Positions 34,277 through 43,048 are shown, counted from the stretch's first letter. The stretch: DNA of 64,000 nucleotides from CALKXV01 sp965228905 (GCA_965228905.1 CBDDII010000002.1:558001-622000); one strand, 5' to 3'. A program made the numbers and translations. Notes: generated by a model not told the origin, from the letters alone.

Positions 34277-36432
34277 CCGATGGCCTCGGCAAAGGCTGTG
34301 CGGAAGACGCCGGAAAGGTTGTCGAGCGGAGCGGAGGAGGCACCGAATGTGACCGCGTCACCGCCAAAGCGGCCGACCTGGGCAATCAGAACGCCCGCCT
34401 GTCCGGCGGCAACGAAAAGTGCCTCGGCGGCGTCGAAGGAACAGGCGACGAGGTAACGCGCCTGATCCTCGCCGAAAAGCTGGGCGGTGTCGGACGCCTC
34501 AAGCGCGACACCGATCCCGGCGGCGTCGGCCATTTCAAAGGCGGCAAGGGCAAGGCCACCGTCAGAAAGATCGCTTGCGGCATTGATGCAATGGGCCTGG
34601 GTGCGCAGGAACTCGCCATTCCGGCGTTCGGCCTCCAGATCGACACCCGGCGCATCGCCGTCGCGGCGGTCGAAGGCTTCCAGTAGCAGGGCGGATTGGC
34701 CAAGGTGACCGGCGGTTTCGCCGATCAGAAGGGCATAATCTCCCTCCTGCGCCAGACCGGCGATCATATCCTCGGCCCTGTCGATCAGCCCGACCGCGCC
34801 GATGGTGGGCGTGGGCAGGATCGGTTGGCCGTCGGTTTCGTTGTAAAGCGACACGTTGCCGGAAACGATCGGCATGTCCAGCGCCGAACAGGCGGCGCCG
34901 ATACCCTTGATCGCGCCCACGAACTGGCCCATGATTTCGGGCTTTTCGGGGTTGCCGAAATTCAGATTGTCTGTTGTTGCCAAGGGTTTGGCTCCGGCGG
35001 CGGTCAAGTTGCGATAGGCCTCGGCGACCGCCTGCTTGCCGCCCTCGAATGGGTTCGCGGCGACATAGCGCGGGGTGACGTCCGATGTGAAGGCCAGCAC
35101 CTTGTCGCTGCCGTGAACACGTACCAACCCGGCACCGATGCCGGGGGCACGCACGGTGTCGGCCATGACCTGGCTGTCGTATTGTTCCCAGACCCAGTGC
35201 TTGCGGGCATAGTTGGGCGAACCGATCAGCGTGCGCAGCCCCTCGATCGGGTCGATCTCGGGTGCGTTTTCCAGCGGCGCGGCGGCAGGTGTTTCGACCC
35301 AGGGCCGGTCGTATTCGGGCGCGGTGGACGACAGTTTCGAAAGCGGCAGGTCGGCCATCGTCTGGTTGCCGTGGATCACAAGAAACCGGTCTTCTGCCAG
35401 GGTTTCGCCGACGATCGCAAAATCCAGATCCCACTTGTCAAAGATCGCCTTGGCCTCGGCCTCTTTCTCGGGGCGCAGGACCATCAACATGCGCTCCTGG
35501 CTTTCCGAAAGCATCATCTCGTAGGCGGTCATGTTCTCTTCGCGCTGCGGCACGGCGTCGAGGTTCAACTGCACGCCCAGCCCGCCCTTGTCGCCCATTT
35601 CGACGGCAGAGCAGGTCAGGCCCGCCGCCCCCATATCCTGGATCGAGATGACGGCGCCGGTCTTCATCAGTTCCAGACAGGCTTCCAGCAGACGCTTTTC
35701 GGTGAACGGATCGCCCACCTGAACCGTGGGGCGTTTTTCTTCGATGGTGTCATCGAATTCGGCACTTGCCATCGTGGCCCCGCCGACGCCGTCGCGGCCT
35801 GTCTTGGCCCCAAGATAGACGACAGGCATTCCCACGCCCGAAGCCGCCGAATAGAAGATCTTGTCGCTGTCGATCAGACCGGCGGCAAATGCGTTCACAA
35901 GGCAATTGCCGTTGTAAGCCGCGTCAAAACGCACCTCGCCCCCGATGGTCGGCACGCCAAAAGCGTTGCCATAGCCGCCGATGCCTTCGACCACGCCTGC
36001 AACTAGCCGCTTGGTCTTTGGATGATCGACCTCGCCAAAAGACAGGGCGTTCATCGCGGCAATGGGCCTTGCCCCCATGGTGAAGACGTCGCGCAGGATG
36101 CCGCCAACGCCGGTTGCGGCCCCCTGGTAGGGCTCGATGTAGGACGGGTGATTGTGGCTTTCCATCTTGAAGACAACGGCCTGCCCATCGCCGATATCGA
36201 CGATACCGGCGTTCTCGCCGGGCCCGCAGATCACCTGCGGGCCTTCGGTCGGCAGGGTGCGCAGCCATTTCTTGGACGACTTGTAGGAACAATGTTCGTT
36301 CCACATGGCCGAAAAGATGCCGAACTCGGTGAAGGTCGGTTCGCGCCCGAGGATGTTCAGGACTTCCTGATACTCATCCGGCGTAAATCCGTGGGCAGCG
36401 ATCAGGTCTTCGGTAATTTCTGGCTCTGACAT
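34273..36432 (-). CDS. purL: phosphoribosylformylglycinamidine synthase subunit II
   Basis: PurL makes FGAM from FGAR, ATP and glutamine-derived ammonia in purine synthesis, with PurQ and PurS as partners. The 719-residue product is the short PurL form; it begins MSEPEITEDLIAAHGFTPDE, contains FGIFSAMWNEHCSYKSSKKW near 33-52 and the metal/ATP site KMESHNHPSYIEPYQGAATG near 86-105. The start at 36432 is the family start; an in-frame upstream extension is not conserved-looking. It is followed by the CAT-like gene with a four-base overlap. Confidence 0.96.
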   Translation of the reverse strand: MSEPEITEDLIAAHGFTPDEYQEVLNILGREPTFTEFGIFSAMWNEHCSYKSSKKWLRTLPTEGPQVICGPGENAGIVDIGDGQAVVFKMESHNHPSYIEPYQGAATGVGGILRDVFTMGARPIAAMNALSFGEVDHPKTKRLVAGVVEGIGGYGNAFGVPTIGGEVRFDAAYNGNCLVNAFAAGLIDSDKIFYSAASGVGMPVVYLGAKTGRDGVGGATMASAEFDDTIEEKRPTVQVGDPFTEKRLLEACLELMKTGAVISIQDMGAAGLTCSAVEMGDKGGLGVQLNLDAVPQREENMTAYEMMLSESQERMLMVLRPEKEAEAKAIFDKWDLDFAIVGETLAEDRFLVIHGNQTMADLPLSKLSSTAPEYDRPWVETPAAAPLENAPEIDPIEGLRTLIGSPNYARKHWVWEQYDSQVMADTVRAPGIGAGLVRVHGSDKVLAFTSDVTPRYVAANPFEGGKQAVAEAYRNLTAAGAKPLATTDNLNFGNPEKPEIMGQFVGAIKGIGAACSALDMPIVSGNVSLYNETDGQPILPTPTIGAVGLIDRAEDMIAGLAQEGDYALLIGETAGHLGQSALLLEAFDRRDGDAPGVDLEAERRNGEFLRTQAHCINAASDLSDGGLALAAFEMADAAGIGVALEASDTAQLFGEDQARYLVACSFDAAEALFVAAGQAGVLIAQVGRFGGDAVTFGASSAPLDNLSGVFRTAFAEAIG

Positions 36433-36535
36433 CAAGTCCCCCGTCTCTGCCGGTTTCTTAAAAGGTTGCGGCGAGGGGGGAAAGGGGCATTCAGGCGGAT
36501 CGGCGCGGCAGTTTGCCCGTGGGAGGGCAACTCGA

Positions 36536-36979
36536 TCAATCCTCGGCGGATTCGTCGCCGGATTGGGCGCGGGATTGAAGCGCGCGCAGCGTGTCCATTG
36601 CCGCGTCGGCCTGCCTTGCGGGCACGAAGATATGATCGTGCTGGCTGGCGGCCACGACATTGGCGGGGATCTTTTCCCGCGCCAGCCCCGAGGCCACAGC
36701 GGCCGTCAGCCCGACGCCGGTGATCGACGAAAACACCATCAGGGTGATCTGGCGCATCGGTGTATCGTAAGACAGGCCGATCCGGTCGGCTTCGCCCTTT
36801 GGCAGGATCAGCGAAAGGCCCTCGTCCTCGGCGAAACTGCCCAGGGCGACGGACATCGCGGACTTGGCATCATCATTGTTCAGAACCGAACAGAACACGA
36901 AAAGACCCGGTTGAAGCACCGGGGTCATGTTCGCGATCATCTTGCGGGTTCCCTTGACCGGGCGCGTGCCGCTTTCCAT
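36536..36979 (-). CDS. ACT domain protein (COG3602/DUF2241 type)
   Basis: The 147-residue protein carries tandem ACT-like ligand-binding modules without an enzyme domain: MIANMTPVLQPGLFVFCSVL near 13-32, EDEGLSLILPKGEADRIGLS near 52-71, and the family mark SSITGVGLTAAVASGLAREK then IPANVVAASQHDHIFVPARQ near 85-125. AGGAGAAAG precedes ATG at 36979. It may bind an amino acid; no target is known. Confidence 0.88.
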   Translation of the reverse strand: MESGTRPVKGTRKMIANMTPVLQPGLFVFCSVLNNDDAKSAMSVALGSFAEDEGLSLILPKGEADRIGLSYDTPMRQITLMVFSSITGVGLTAAVASGLAREKIPANVVAASQHDHIFVPARQADAAMDTLRALQSRAQSGDESAED

Positions 36980-37056
36980 TGCTTTCTCCTGCCGACACAG
37001 CACAGTTTGGCTGTTTGCAAGAGATTGGCAAGACCGGGAAGGCGTCCCAAATAAAA

Positions 37057-37145
37057 CGACGGCCCGCACGAATGCAGGCCGTCAAGAAACAAATACGCGG
37101 TGTGTCACAAAACTCGTTACCCACCCAGTCACTCATCACCCTTTG
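37057..37145 (-). ncRNA. candidate small RNA ending in a strong terminator
   Basis: On the minus strand a hairpin with GACGGCC / GGCCGTC arms (37057-37082) is followed by GTTTTATTT, an intrinsic terminator. No coding gene ends here; the nearest upstream minus gene stops at 37350. TTGACA lies at 37175-37170 and could start an RNA of about 85 bases. A short ORF (MSDWVGNEFCDTP...) runs through it but has no ribosome binding site. Confidence 0.3.
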
Positions 37146-37305
37146 AATGTGCACCAAATGTGCAGATTTTGTCAAGAACACATCAAGAATGTGGCCAAAC
37201 TTTGTTAATCATCGTTGAAATATAAGGAAATTATCGCCCGAATTCACTGCGCACAAAACAACCTGAGCGAGAACCTGCGGGAAATCTGCACATTCTGCAC
37301 GTGCA
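37146..37305. promoter_or_regulatory. region with repeated TGCACATT boxes
   Basis: AATGTGCA occurs at 37146-37153 and 37157-37164, an 11-bp period. The inverted 13-mer AAATCTGCACATT occurs at 37282-37294 and, as complement, at 37157-37169. The palindrome TGCACGTGCA follows at 37296-37305. The block lies in the 370 bp gap between the ACT gene and the ArsR gene. It looks like a pair of regulator sites flanking a 110 bp AT-richer region; no gene is visible inside. Confidence 0.45.
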
Positions 37306-37349
37306 AACAGGGCGGGTGGATTCGGTTTTACTGGACACCAAGCGGACAT

Positions 37350-38063
37350 TCACGCAGTCGTTTGAAGGGGAACTGACTTCAGATCGAAGCCGAAATCCTG
37401 TCGGAAACCGGAAAACCCCCTGGGCGTCACAAGGATTTCAGGTTTCCCGCGGAAACTGCGCACCCAATCGCGTGCGATCAGCGCGTCCAGAAGGGCCGAG
37501 CCAAGGGCGCCACCAAGGTGCGGGCGCTCTTCGGTCCAGTCAAGGCAAAGCCGAACTGTCATGCGAGGGCTGTCGTCAAGCGCCTCGGTGTCGATGTCGA
37601 ACCGTCTGGCCCAGGTCTTGCCCCGATCTGACAATGCCGGACCGGCACGGGTATGCGTCAGAATACCTTCGGCAAACATTGCGTCTGTCAGGCCGCAGCC
37701 CAGTTTTCCGGCGATGTGGTGATAACACAGGCGCGAATGGACAAGGCTTTTATCAAGGCGCGGAACGTTTACATGCGCGTCGGACTGCTTTTTGGCCATT
37801 GCTTCGACCCCGTCGAGCAGGGCGCAGGATTCATCGTCGGCCATCGTGTAAAGCCGCTTTCGCCCCAGTTTCTGCTGAACGATCAGCCGGGCAGCCATCA
37901 TCTTTGACAGATGTTCGCTGGCGGTGCTGGGCGCGACGTTGCCCACCTTGGCCAGTTCGCCCGCCGTCAACGCGCCCTCCAGCCTCAGCGCCATCAGCAT
38001 GTTGACACGCACCGGGTCACCGATGGCCGAGGCGATGGACGCCATATGCGCCGAACTGAACAT
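37350..38063 (-). CDS. ArsR-type winged helix transcriptional regulator
   Basis: The 237-residue protein has an N-terminal ArsR-like winged helix (about 8-85: ASIASAIGDPVRVNMLMALR, LTAGELAKVGNVAPSTASEH, LSKMMAARLIVQQKLGRKRL) and a longer C-terminal half that includes CYHHIAGKLGCGLTDAMFAE. ATG at 38063 is chosen because the domain starts there. A near-perfect palindrome lies at 38065-38082, right against the start, so autorepression is likely. The ligand is unknown; the cysteine/histidine-rich CYHHIAGKLGC could bind metal. Confidence 0.9.
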   Translation of the reverse strand: MFSSAHMASIASAIGDPVRVNMLMALRLEGALTAGELAKVGNVAPSTASEHLSKMMAARLIVQQKLGRKRLYTMADDESCALLDGVEAMAKKQSDAHVNVPRLDKSLVHSRLCYHHIAGKLGCGLTDAMFAEGILTHTRAGPALSDRGKTWARRFDIDTEALDDSPRMTVRLCLDWTEERPHLGGALGSALLDALIARDWVRSFRGKPEILVTPRGFSGFRQDFGFDLKSVPLQTTA

Positions 38064-38064
38064 A

Positions 38065-38082
38065 TTTCGGTGTATACCGAAA
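38065..38082. promoter_or_regulatory. operator-like palindrome at the ArsR gene start
   Basis: TTTCGGT (38065-38071) and ACCGAAA (38076-38082) are perfect inverted arms around GTAT; the full 18-bp dyad has one central mismatch. It starts one base upstream of the ArsR-type start codon and is 52 bp upstream of the small divergent ORF. Confidence 0.6.
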
Positions 38083-38133
38083 CAATGAGGTGAAGGAAAG
38101 GCTATTCCAGGGTCACTGACGAAAGGACCAGCG

Positions 38134-38355
38134 ATGACCCTGCACGACACGGAGTTGCGTTACTCCCACCCCGAATTGTTCCGAAACGCCGAAGTTGCCG
38201 AGGAACTGGCGAGACACCGGCTGGCCGCCCGAAACGGTCTGCCGCTGCTGCCGTTTCTTTCAAGGCTCTTTCAGAAAGTGAGGGGCAGGCTCAATGCGCG
38301 ACCGACCAATTCTCGCCCTGACCCGCATCGACAACAAGCGGGACGTCAAGTTTGA
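38134..38355 (+). CDS. possible small protein divergent from the ArsR gene
   Basis: A 73-codon frame with GAAAGGACC seven bases ahead of its ATG. The product starts MTLHDTELRYSHPELFRNAE and ends in a basic tail. The last 65 bp overlap the 3' end of polA on the other strand. The good ribosome binding site and the divergent position at the ArsR operator favour a real gene; the overlap and lack of a known family speak against it. Confidence 0.42.
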   Translation: MTLHDTELRYSHPELFRNAEVAEELARHRLAARNGLPLLPFLSRLFQKVRGRLNARPTNSRPDPHRQQAGRQV

Positions 38356-41101
38356 CCGCGGGCAGCGAGGCCTTCTCCATCACCTCGCGCGCCGTGCCGA
38401 TCAGGTCGTCCACCGCCGCGTTTTCCACTTCGAACAGCAATTCGTCATGCACCTGCAACAACATCTTCGCAGGCAGTTTGGCGATAGCCTCGGGCATACG
38501 GATCATGGCGCGACGGATCACATCCGCCGCCGTGCCCTGGATCGGCGCGTTGATCGCCGCACGCTTGGCGAACCCGGCGTGCGGGCCACGGTTGTTGATC
38601 TCGGGCGTGTGGATCTTGCGGCCGAACAGGGTTTCCACATGCCCGTGTTCTTTTGCAAAGGCGACAGTGTCGTCCATGTAAGTGCGGATGCCCGGGAACC
38701 GCTCAAAGTACCGGTCGATAAACCCCTGGGCCTCGGCGCGGGGAATGCGCAGGTTGCGGGCAAGGCCGAACCCCGAAATGCCATAGATCACCCCGAAGTT
38801 GATCGCCTTGGCCTGTCGGCGCACATCGGGTGTCATCTCGTCCAGCGGCACGTTGAACATCTCGGATGCGGTGGCGGCGTGGATGTCCTGGCCGTCGCGA
38901 AAGGCTTCCTTCAGGGCTTCGATGTCGGCGATATGGGCGAGGATGCGCAACTCGATCTGCGAATAATCAAGACTGACCAGCCTGTGGCCCGAGGTGGCGA
39001 CAAAGGCCTCGCGAATGCGGCGGCCTTCCTCGGTGCGCACCGGGATGTTCTGCAGGTTTGGGTCGGTCGAGGCCAATCGCCCCGTGTTGGCACCCGCGAT
39101 GGAATAAGAGGTATGCACCCGGCCCGTGTCGGGGTTGATGTGATCCTGCAAGGCATCGGTATAGGTGGACTTCAGCTTCGACAACTGCCGCCAGTCGAGA
39201 ATACGACGCGGCAGGTCATGGATCGTCGCCATGTCCTCCAGCACATCGGCCCCGGTGGAATAGGCCCCGGTCTTGCCCTTTTTGGGTTCCTTGCCGTCGG
39301 GCAGGCTCAGGCCCATTTCGTCAAACATGATCTCGCCCAACTGCTTGGGCGAGCCGACGTTGAACTTGCGCCCGGCCAACTCGTGGATCTCGTCCTCCAG
39401 CCCCGCCATCTTCTGGGCAAAGGCGTTGGACATGCGCGACAGCGTATCGCGATCCACCTTGATCCCCGCCATTTCCATCGCGGCCAGAACCGGCACCAGC
39501 GGCCGTTCCAGTGTCTCGTAAACCGTGGTGACCTTGTTTTTGTGCAACTCCGGCTTGAAAGTCTTCCACAGGCGCAGGGTGATGTCCGCATCCTCGGCGG
39601 CGTATTTCACCGCATCGTCCACCGGTACCCGATCAAAGGTGATCTGGGATTTTCCGGTGCCCAGAAGCGATTTGATTTCTATGGGATGGTGGCCAAGGTA
39701 TCGCTCCGACAACAGGTCCATCCCGTGGTTGTGAATCCCGGCATTCATCGCGTAGGACATCAAAAGCGTGTCGTCGATCGGGGCGACATCGACGCCGTAG
39801 CGGGCAAAGATCTTGGCGTCGTACTTCATGTTCTGGCCGATCTTGATGACACTCGCATCTTCCAGAAGCGGCTTCAAAAGCGCGATGGCCTGATCCAGCG
39901 GCATCTGCCCCTCGACAAGATCGTCGCTGCCGAACAGGTCGTCCGATCCCGTCGCCTTGTGGGTCAGCGGGATATAGGCGGCCTCGCCCGCGACGCAGCA
40001 CAGCGACACGCCAACAAGGTCGGCCACCATCTCGTCCAGCCCGGTGGTTTCCGTGTCGACGGCCACATGGCCCAGGGCGCAGGCCTTGGCGATCCAGCTT
40101 TCCAGTTCTTCGGGCGTCGTGATGCGCTGATAGGCATCAGCGTCAAAGGTGTGGGTTTCCGGCTCTGCCTCGCCTTCGTTGTCGGCAGCCGTCTCCTGAA
40201 TGGTCGGGGCTTCGACGCCAAGCGTCTCGGCCACCCGCCGGGTGATCGTGCGAAACTCCATTTGGGCCAGGAAATCCAACAGCGCATAAGGCTCGGCGTC
40301 CTTGGCTTCAAGGCTGTCCAGATCGTAGGGCAGGTCCATGTTCTGATCCAGCGTCACCAATTGCTTTGACAGGCGAATCTGGTCGGCGTTGTCGATCAGG
40401 GTCTGGCGGCGCTTGGGCTGCTTGATCTCCTCGGCCCGTTCCAACAGGGTTTCCAGATCGCCGTATTCGTTGATCAAGAGGGCGGCGGTCTTTACCCCGA
40501 TGCCGGGGGCGCCGGGGATATTGTCGACGCTGTCACCGGCAAGAGCCTGCACGTCGATCACCTTGTCCGGGCCGACGCCGAACTTGGCTTCGACACCTTC
40601 GACACCGATCCGGGCGTTCTTCATGGCGTCAAACATCTCGACCCCGCCGCCGACAAGCTGCATCAGGTCCTTGTCCGAGGAAATGATCGTCACGCGCCCG
40701 CCCGCTTCGCGCGCTTGTCGCGCCAGGGTGGCTATGATGTCGTCGGCCTCGAACCCCTCGGTTTCCAGGCAGGCGATGTTGAAGGCGCGGGTGGCGTCGC
40801 GGGTCAGCGGAATCTGCGGGCGCAGATCTTCGGGCATCGCCTCGCGGTTGGCCTTGTACTGGTCGTAAAGATCGTTGCGGAAGGTGTGGCTGCCCTTGTC
40901 GAAGACGACGGCCACATGGGTGGGGGCATCCGCGCCTTTGTTATCCTCGACCATCTTCCACAGCATGTTGACAAAGCCCGAGACGGCGCCGACAGGGGCG
41001 CCGTCGGATTTGCGCGTCAGCGGAGGCAGGGCGTGATAAGCGCGAAAGATGAAGGCCGAGCCGTCGATCAGACTGAGGTGATGTCCTTTGCCGAATGCCA
41101 T
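38291..41101 (-). CDS. polA: DNA polymerase I
   Basis: PolA fills gaps and removes RNA primers. The 936-residue product has all three parts: the 5'-3' nuclease (about 1-295, SLIDGSAFIFRAYHALPPL), the 3'-5' proofreading domain with its DTETTGLDE site near 346 (active-looking acidic residues retained), and the polymerase with motif A VSLDYSQIELRILAH near 710, motif B RRQAKAINFGVIYG near 765 and motif C QVHDELLFEV near 890. It is downstream of the DUF853 gene, separated by the hairpin array at 41163-41277. Confidence 0.97.
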   Translation of the reverse strand: MAFGKGHHLSLIDGSAFIFRAYHALPPLTRKSDGAPVGAVSGFVNMLWKMVEDNKGADAPTHVAVVFDKGSHTFRNDLYDQYKANREAMPEDLRPQIPLTRDATRAFNIACLETEGFEADDIIATLARQAREAGGRVTIISSDKDLMQLVGGGVEMFDAMKNARIGVEGVEAKFGVGPDKVIDVQALAGDSVDNIPGAPGIGVKTAALLINEYGDLETLLERAEEIKQPKRRQTLIDNADQIRLSKQLVTLDQNMDLPYDLDSLEAKDAEPYALLDFLAQMEFRTITRRVAETLGVEAPTIQETAADNEGEAEPETHTFDADAYQRITTPEELESWIAKACALGHVAVDTETTGLDEMVADLVGVSLCCVAGEAAYIPLTHKATGSDDLFGSDDLVEGQMPLDQAIALLKPLLEDASVIKIGQNMKYDAKIFARYGVDVAPIDDTLLMSYAMNAGIHNHGMDLLSERYLGHHPIEIKSLLGTGKSQITFDRVPVDDAVKYAAEDADITLRLWKTFKPELHKNKVTTVYETLERPLVPVLAAMEMAGIKVDRDTLSRMSNAFAQKMAGLEDEIHELAGRKFNVGSPKQLGEIMFDEMGLSLPDGKEPKKGKTGAYSTGADVLEDMATIHDLPRRILDWRQLSKLKSTYTDALQDHINPDTGRVHTSYSIAGANTGRLASTDPNLQNIPVRTEEGRRIREAFVATSGHRLVSLDYSQIELRILAHIADIEALKEAFRDGQDIHAATASEMFNVPLDEMTPDVRRQAKAINFGVIYGISGFGLARNLRIPRAEAQGFIDRYFERFPGIRTYMDDTVAFAKEHGHVETLFGRKIHTPEINNRGPHAGFAKRAAINAPIQGTAADVIRRAMIRMPEAIAKLPAKMLLQVHDELLFEVENAAVDDLIGTAREVMEKASLPAVKLDVPLVVDAGQGENWSVAH

Positions 41102-41162
41102 GGCGTGCCCCTTCGTTCCATTCCGTGCCGGGATATATCAACGGTGCGCGGTTTGCGAGACG

Positions 41163-41277
41163 CGATGCGAAGTCCGCCGCGGACTTCGCATCGGAAAATG
41201 TCGCATTTTCCTTTTCCCCGAGGCGGGGGGGCGATTTCCGCGTCGGAAATCGGCGCAAAACCTGCGACAGGTTTTGC
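41163..41277. repeat. array of five perfect triloop hairpins
   Basis: Five self-complementary units lie almost end to end: 41163-41193 (14-bp arms CGATGCGAAGTCCG, loop CCG), 41193-41211 (8 bp, GGAAAATG, loop TCG), 41216-41228 (5 bp, CCCCG, loop AGG), 41232-41252 (9 bp, CGATTTCCG, loop CGT) and 41255-41277 (10 bp, GCAAAACCTG, loop CGA). Every loop is three bases. The last unit touches the stop codon of the DUF853 gene, so the mRNA toward polA begins with this structure. Confidence 0.9.
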
Positions 41278-42815
41278 TACCGCCCCTTGAACAACCCGCC
41301 CAGAATGCCCCGCACGAGGCGACGGCCCGTGGTGCCGGTCAATTCCTTCACCACCATCTTTGTGAATTTCTCGCCCATACTGGTGCCCGAAGACCGGCGC
41401 GAGGTCGACCGGCCCACGTCCTTGCCGTCGTATCGCCGGGCCTTGCGGAACTCGCGTTCCTTTTCCTCGGCCTCTTCTTCCAGGCGTTCAGCCTCTTCCG
41501 CCTCGGCGGCGGCCTTTTCGGCGCGCGCGGTCAGCACTTCATAGGCGCTTTCGCGGTCCTTCAGGGTTTCGTATTTCCCGGCAATCGGCGAGCCGGCGAT
41601 GACATCGCGGCGTTCACCCACCTCGATCGGGCCAAGCTGGGACGAGGGCGGGCGGATCAGCGTGCGTTCCACGATCCCTGGTGCGCCCTTGGCCTCCAGC
41701 ATCGAGGTGACGGCTTCGCCCACGCCGACCTCCTTGATCGCGTCCTCGGTCGAAAACCTCGGGTTCGACCGATAGGTCTCAGCCGCCGCCTTCAGCCCTT
41801 TCTGGTCTTTCGGGGTAAAGGCACGCAGCGCGTGTTGCACCCGGTTGCCAAGCTGGCCCAGGATGTCTTCGGGCACGTCAGCAGGGTTCTGGGTGACGAA
41901 ATAGACCCCGACACCTTTCGATCGGATCAGCCGCGCCACCTGTTCCACCTTGTCGATCAGCGCCTTCGGGGCGTCGTCGAACAAAAGATGCGCTTCGTCG
42001 AAGAAGAAGACAAGACGGGGCTTGTCCGGGTCGCCCACCTCGGGCAGTTCCTCGAACAATTCCGACAACAGCCACAAAAGCGAGGTCGCATAAAGCCGGG
42101 GCGAAGACATCAGCTTGTCGGCGGCCAGGATGTTGATGCGGCCGCGCCCGTCGGTGTCGGTGCGCATGATGTCGGACAATTCAAGGGCCGGTTCGCCAAA
42201 AAACTGGGTCGCACCCTGGTTCTCCAGCACCAGAAGCTGACGCTGGATCGCGCCGACGCTGGCGGTCGAGATATTGCCGTAGCGCAGCGAAACCGTCTCG
42301 CGGTTCTCGCCAAGCCAGACCAGCATGGATTGCAGGTCCTTCAGATCCAGAAGCGGCAGACCCTCTTCGTCGGCGACACGAAAGGCGATGTTCAAAACGC
42401 CTTCCTGCGCTTCGGTCAATTCCAGAAGACGCGCCAGCAACAAGGGGCCCATCTCGCTGACCGTGGTGCGCACCGGATGGCCCTGTTCACCGAAGAGATC
42501 CCAAAAGGTGACCGGGAAGGCGTCATATCCATAGTCGTCGAACCCGATGGTACCGGCGCGTTTCGTGAACGCATCGTGCAGCTTGAAGGTTTCGCTTCCC
42601 GAAGCGGCCAGCCCGGAAAGGTCGCCCTTCACGTCGGACAGAAAGACCGGCACACCAACCGATGAAAAGCCCTCGGCCAGAATCTGCAACGTAACCGTCT
42701 TGCCCGTGCCGGTCGCCCCGGCGACCAATCCGTGACGGTTGGCGTATTTCAGAAGCAATCCCTGCTTGACGCCATAATCCGGCCCCCCGCCGCCTACGAA
42801 GATATTGTCTGACAC
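41277..42815 (-). CDS. HerA/DUF853 family ATPase (YjgR-like)
   Basis: The 512-residue protein is a HerA-FtsK-type P-loop ATPase. Walker A is GATGTGKTVTL near 32-42, Walker B VFFFDEAHLLFDD near 268-280; SDNIFVGGGG at the N-terminus and the lysine/glutamate-rich coiled segment near 430-480 are family marks. The start is GTG at 42815 with AAAGGGG seven bases upstream; an ATG at 42839 has no ribosome binding site. The cellular role of DUF853 proteins is not established; nucleic-acid or protein translocation is assumed from the fold. Confidence 0.9.
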   Translation of the reverse strand: MSDNIFVGGGGPDYGVKQGLLLKYANRHGLVAGATGTGKTVTLQILAEGFSSVGVPVFLSDVKGDLSGLAASGSETFKLHDAFTKRAGTIGFDDYGYDAFPVTFWDLFGEQGHPVRTTVSEMGPLLLARLLELTEAQEGVLNIAFRVADEEGLPLLDLKDLQSMLVWLGENRETVSLRYGNISTASVGAIQRQLLVLENQGATQFFGEPALELSDIMRTDTDGRGRINILAADKLMSSPRLYATSLLWLLSELFEELPEVGDPDKPRLVFFFDEAHLLFDDAPKALIDKVEQVARLIRSKGVGVYFVTQNPADVPEDILGQLGNRVQHALRAFTPKDQKGLKAAAETYRSNPRFSTEDAIKEVGVGEAVTSMLEAKGAPGIVERTLIRPPSSQLGPIEVGERRDVIAGSPIAGKYETLKDRESAYEVLTARAEKAAAEAEEAERLEEEAEEKEREFRKARRYDGKDVGRSTSRRSSGTSMGEKFTKMVVKELTGTTGRRLVRGILGGLFKGR

Positions 42816-42887
42816 CGCAAGGCCCCTTTGTTTCCGCATTAATTACGATGAACATACCTTGTTAACTATTCTGTGCCAGTCTCAAGA

Positions 42888-42966
42888 TTGTCCACATATC
42901 CGATGTTGGAACGTGTTGGACATTTCCTCCCTGTTGACTGGCCGCGCCTTTGGGCGCGGCTTTTTT
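42888..42966 (+). ncRNA. candidate small RNA 1 with anti-Shine-Dalgarno motif
   Basis: In a gap with no plus-strand gene upstream, a stem (GTCCA at 42890-42894 with TGGAC at 42917-42921) is followed by unpaired TTTCCTCCC (42923-42931) and then by a strong terminator (42941-42966). Stem, exposed CCUCCC and terminator are the usual plan of sRNAs that block ribosome binding sites. The promoter is unclear: TTGTTA at 42859 is a weak -35. Confidence 0.4.
42941..42966 (+). terminator. Rho-independent terminator, no known gene upstream
   Basis: GCCGCGCC (42941-42948) and GGCGCGGC (42953-42960) pair perfectly around TTTG and are followed by TTTTTTATTT. On the opposite strand no T run follows, so it serves plus-strand transcription only. 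Confidence 0.9.
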
Positions 42967-43020
42967 ATTTGCCTTTGGTCAGTTCCGTCCGGATTTGCCC
43001 AAATTGTGATGCAAACACTG

Positions 43021-43048
43021 TTGACGCATGAATTTTCTGGGCATAACG
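43021..43048 (+). promoter_or_regulatory. sigma-70-like promoter of candidate small RNA 2
   Basis: TTGACG at 43021-43026 is followed after 16 bases by ATAACG (43043-43048), acceptable -35 and -10 elements. Transcription would begin near 43055. Confidence 0.4.

Noticed and set aside
36873..37181. short ORF with MSDWVGNEFCDTPRI through the minus-strand terminator
   Set aside because: No ribosome binding site, passes through an intrinsic terminator and runs into the ACT gene in another frame.
38294..40369. 691-codon plus-strand frame opposite polA
   Set aside because: Complete overlap with well-conserved polA motifs; the translation has no recognisable domain or ribosome binding site.
41088..42665. 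525-codon plus-strand frame opposite the DUF853 gene
   Set aside because: Antisense shadow; the minus-strand product has intact Walker motifs.
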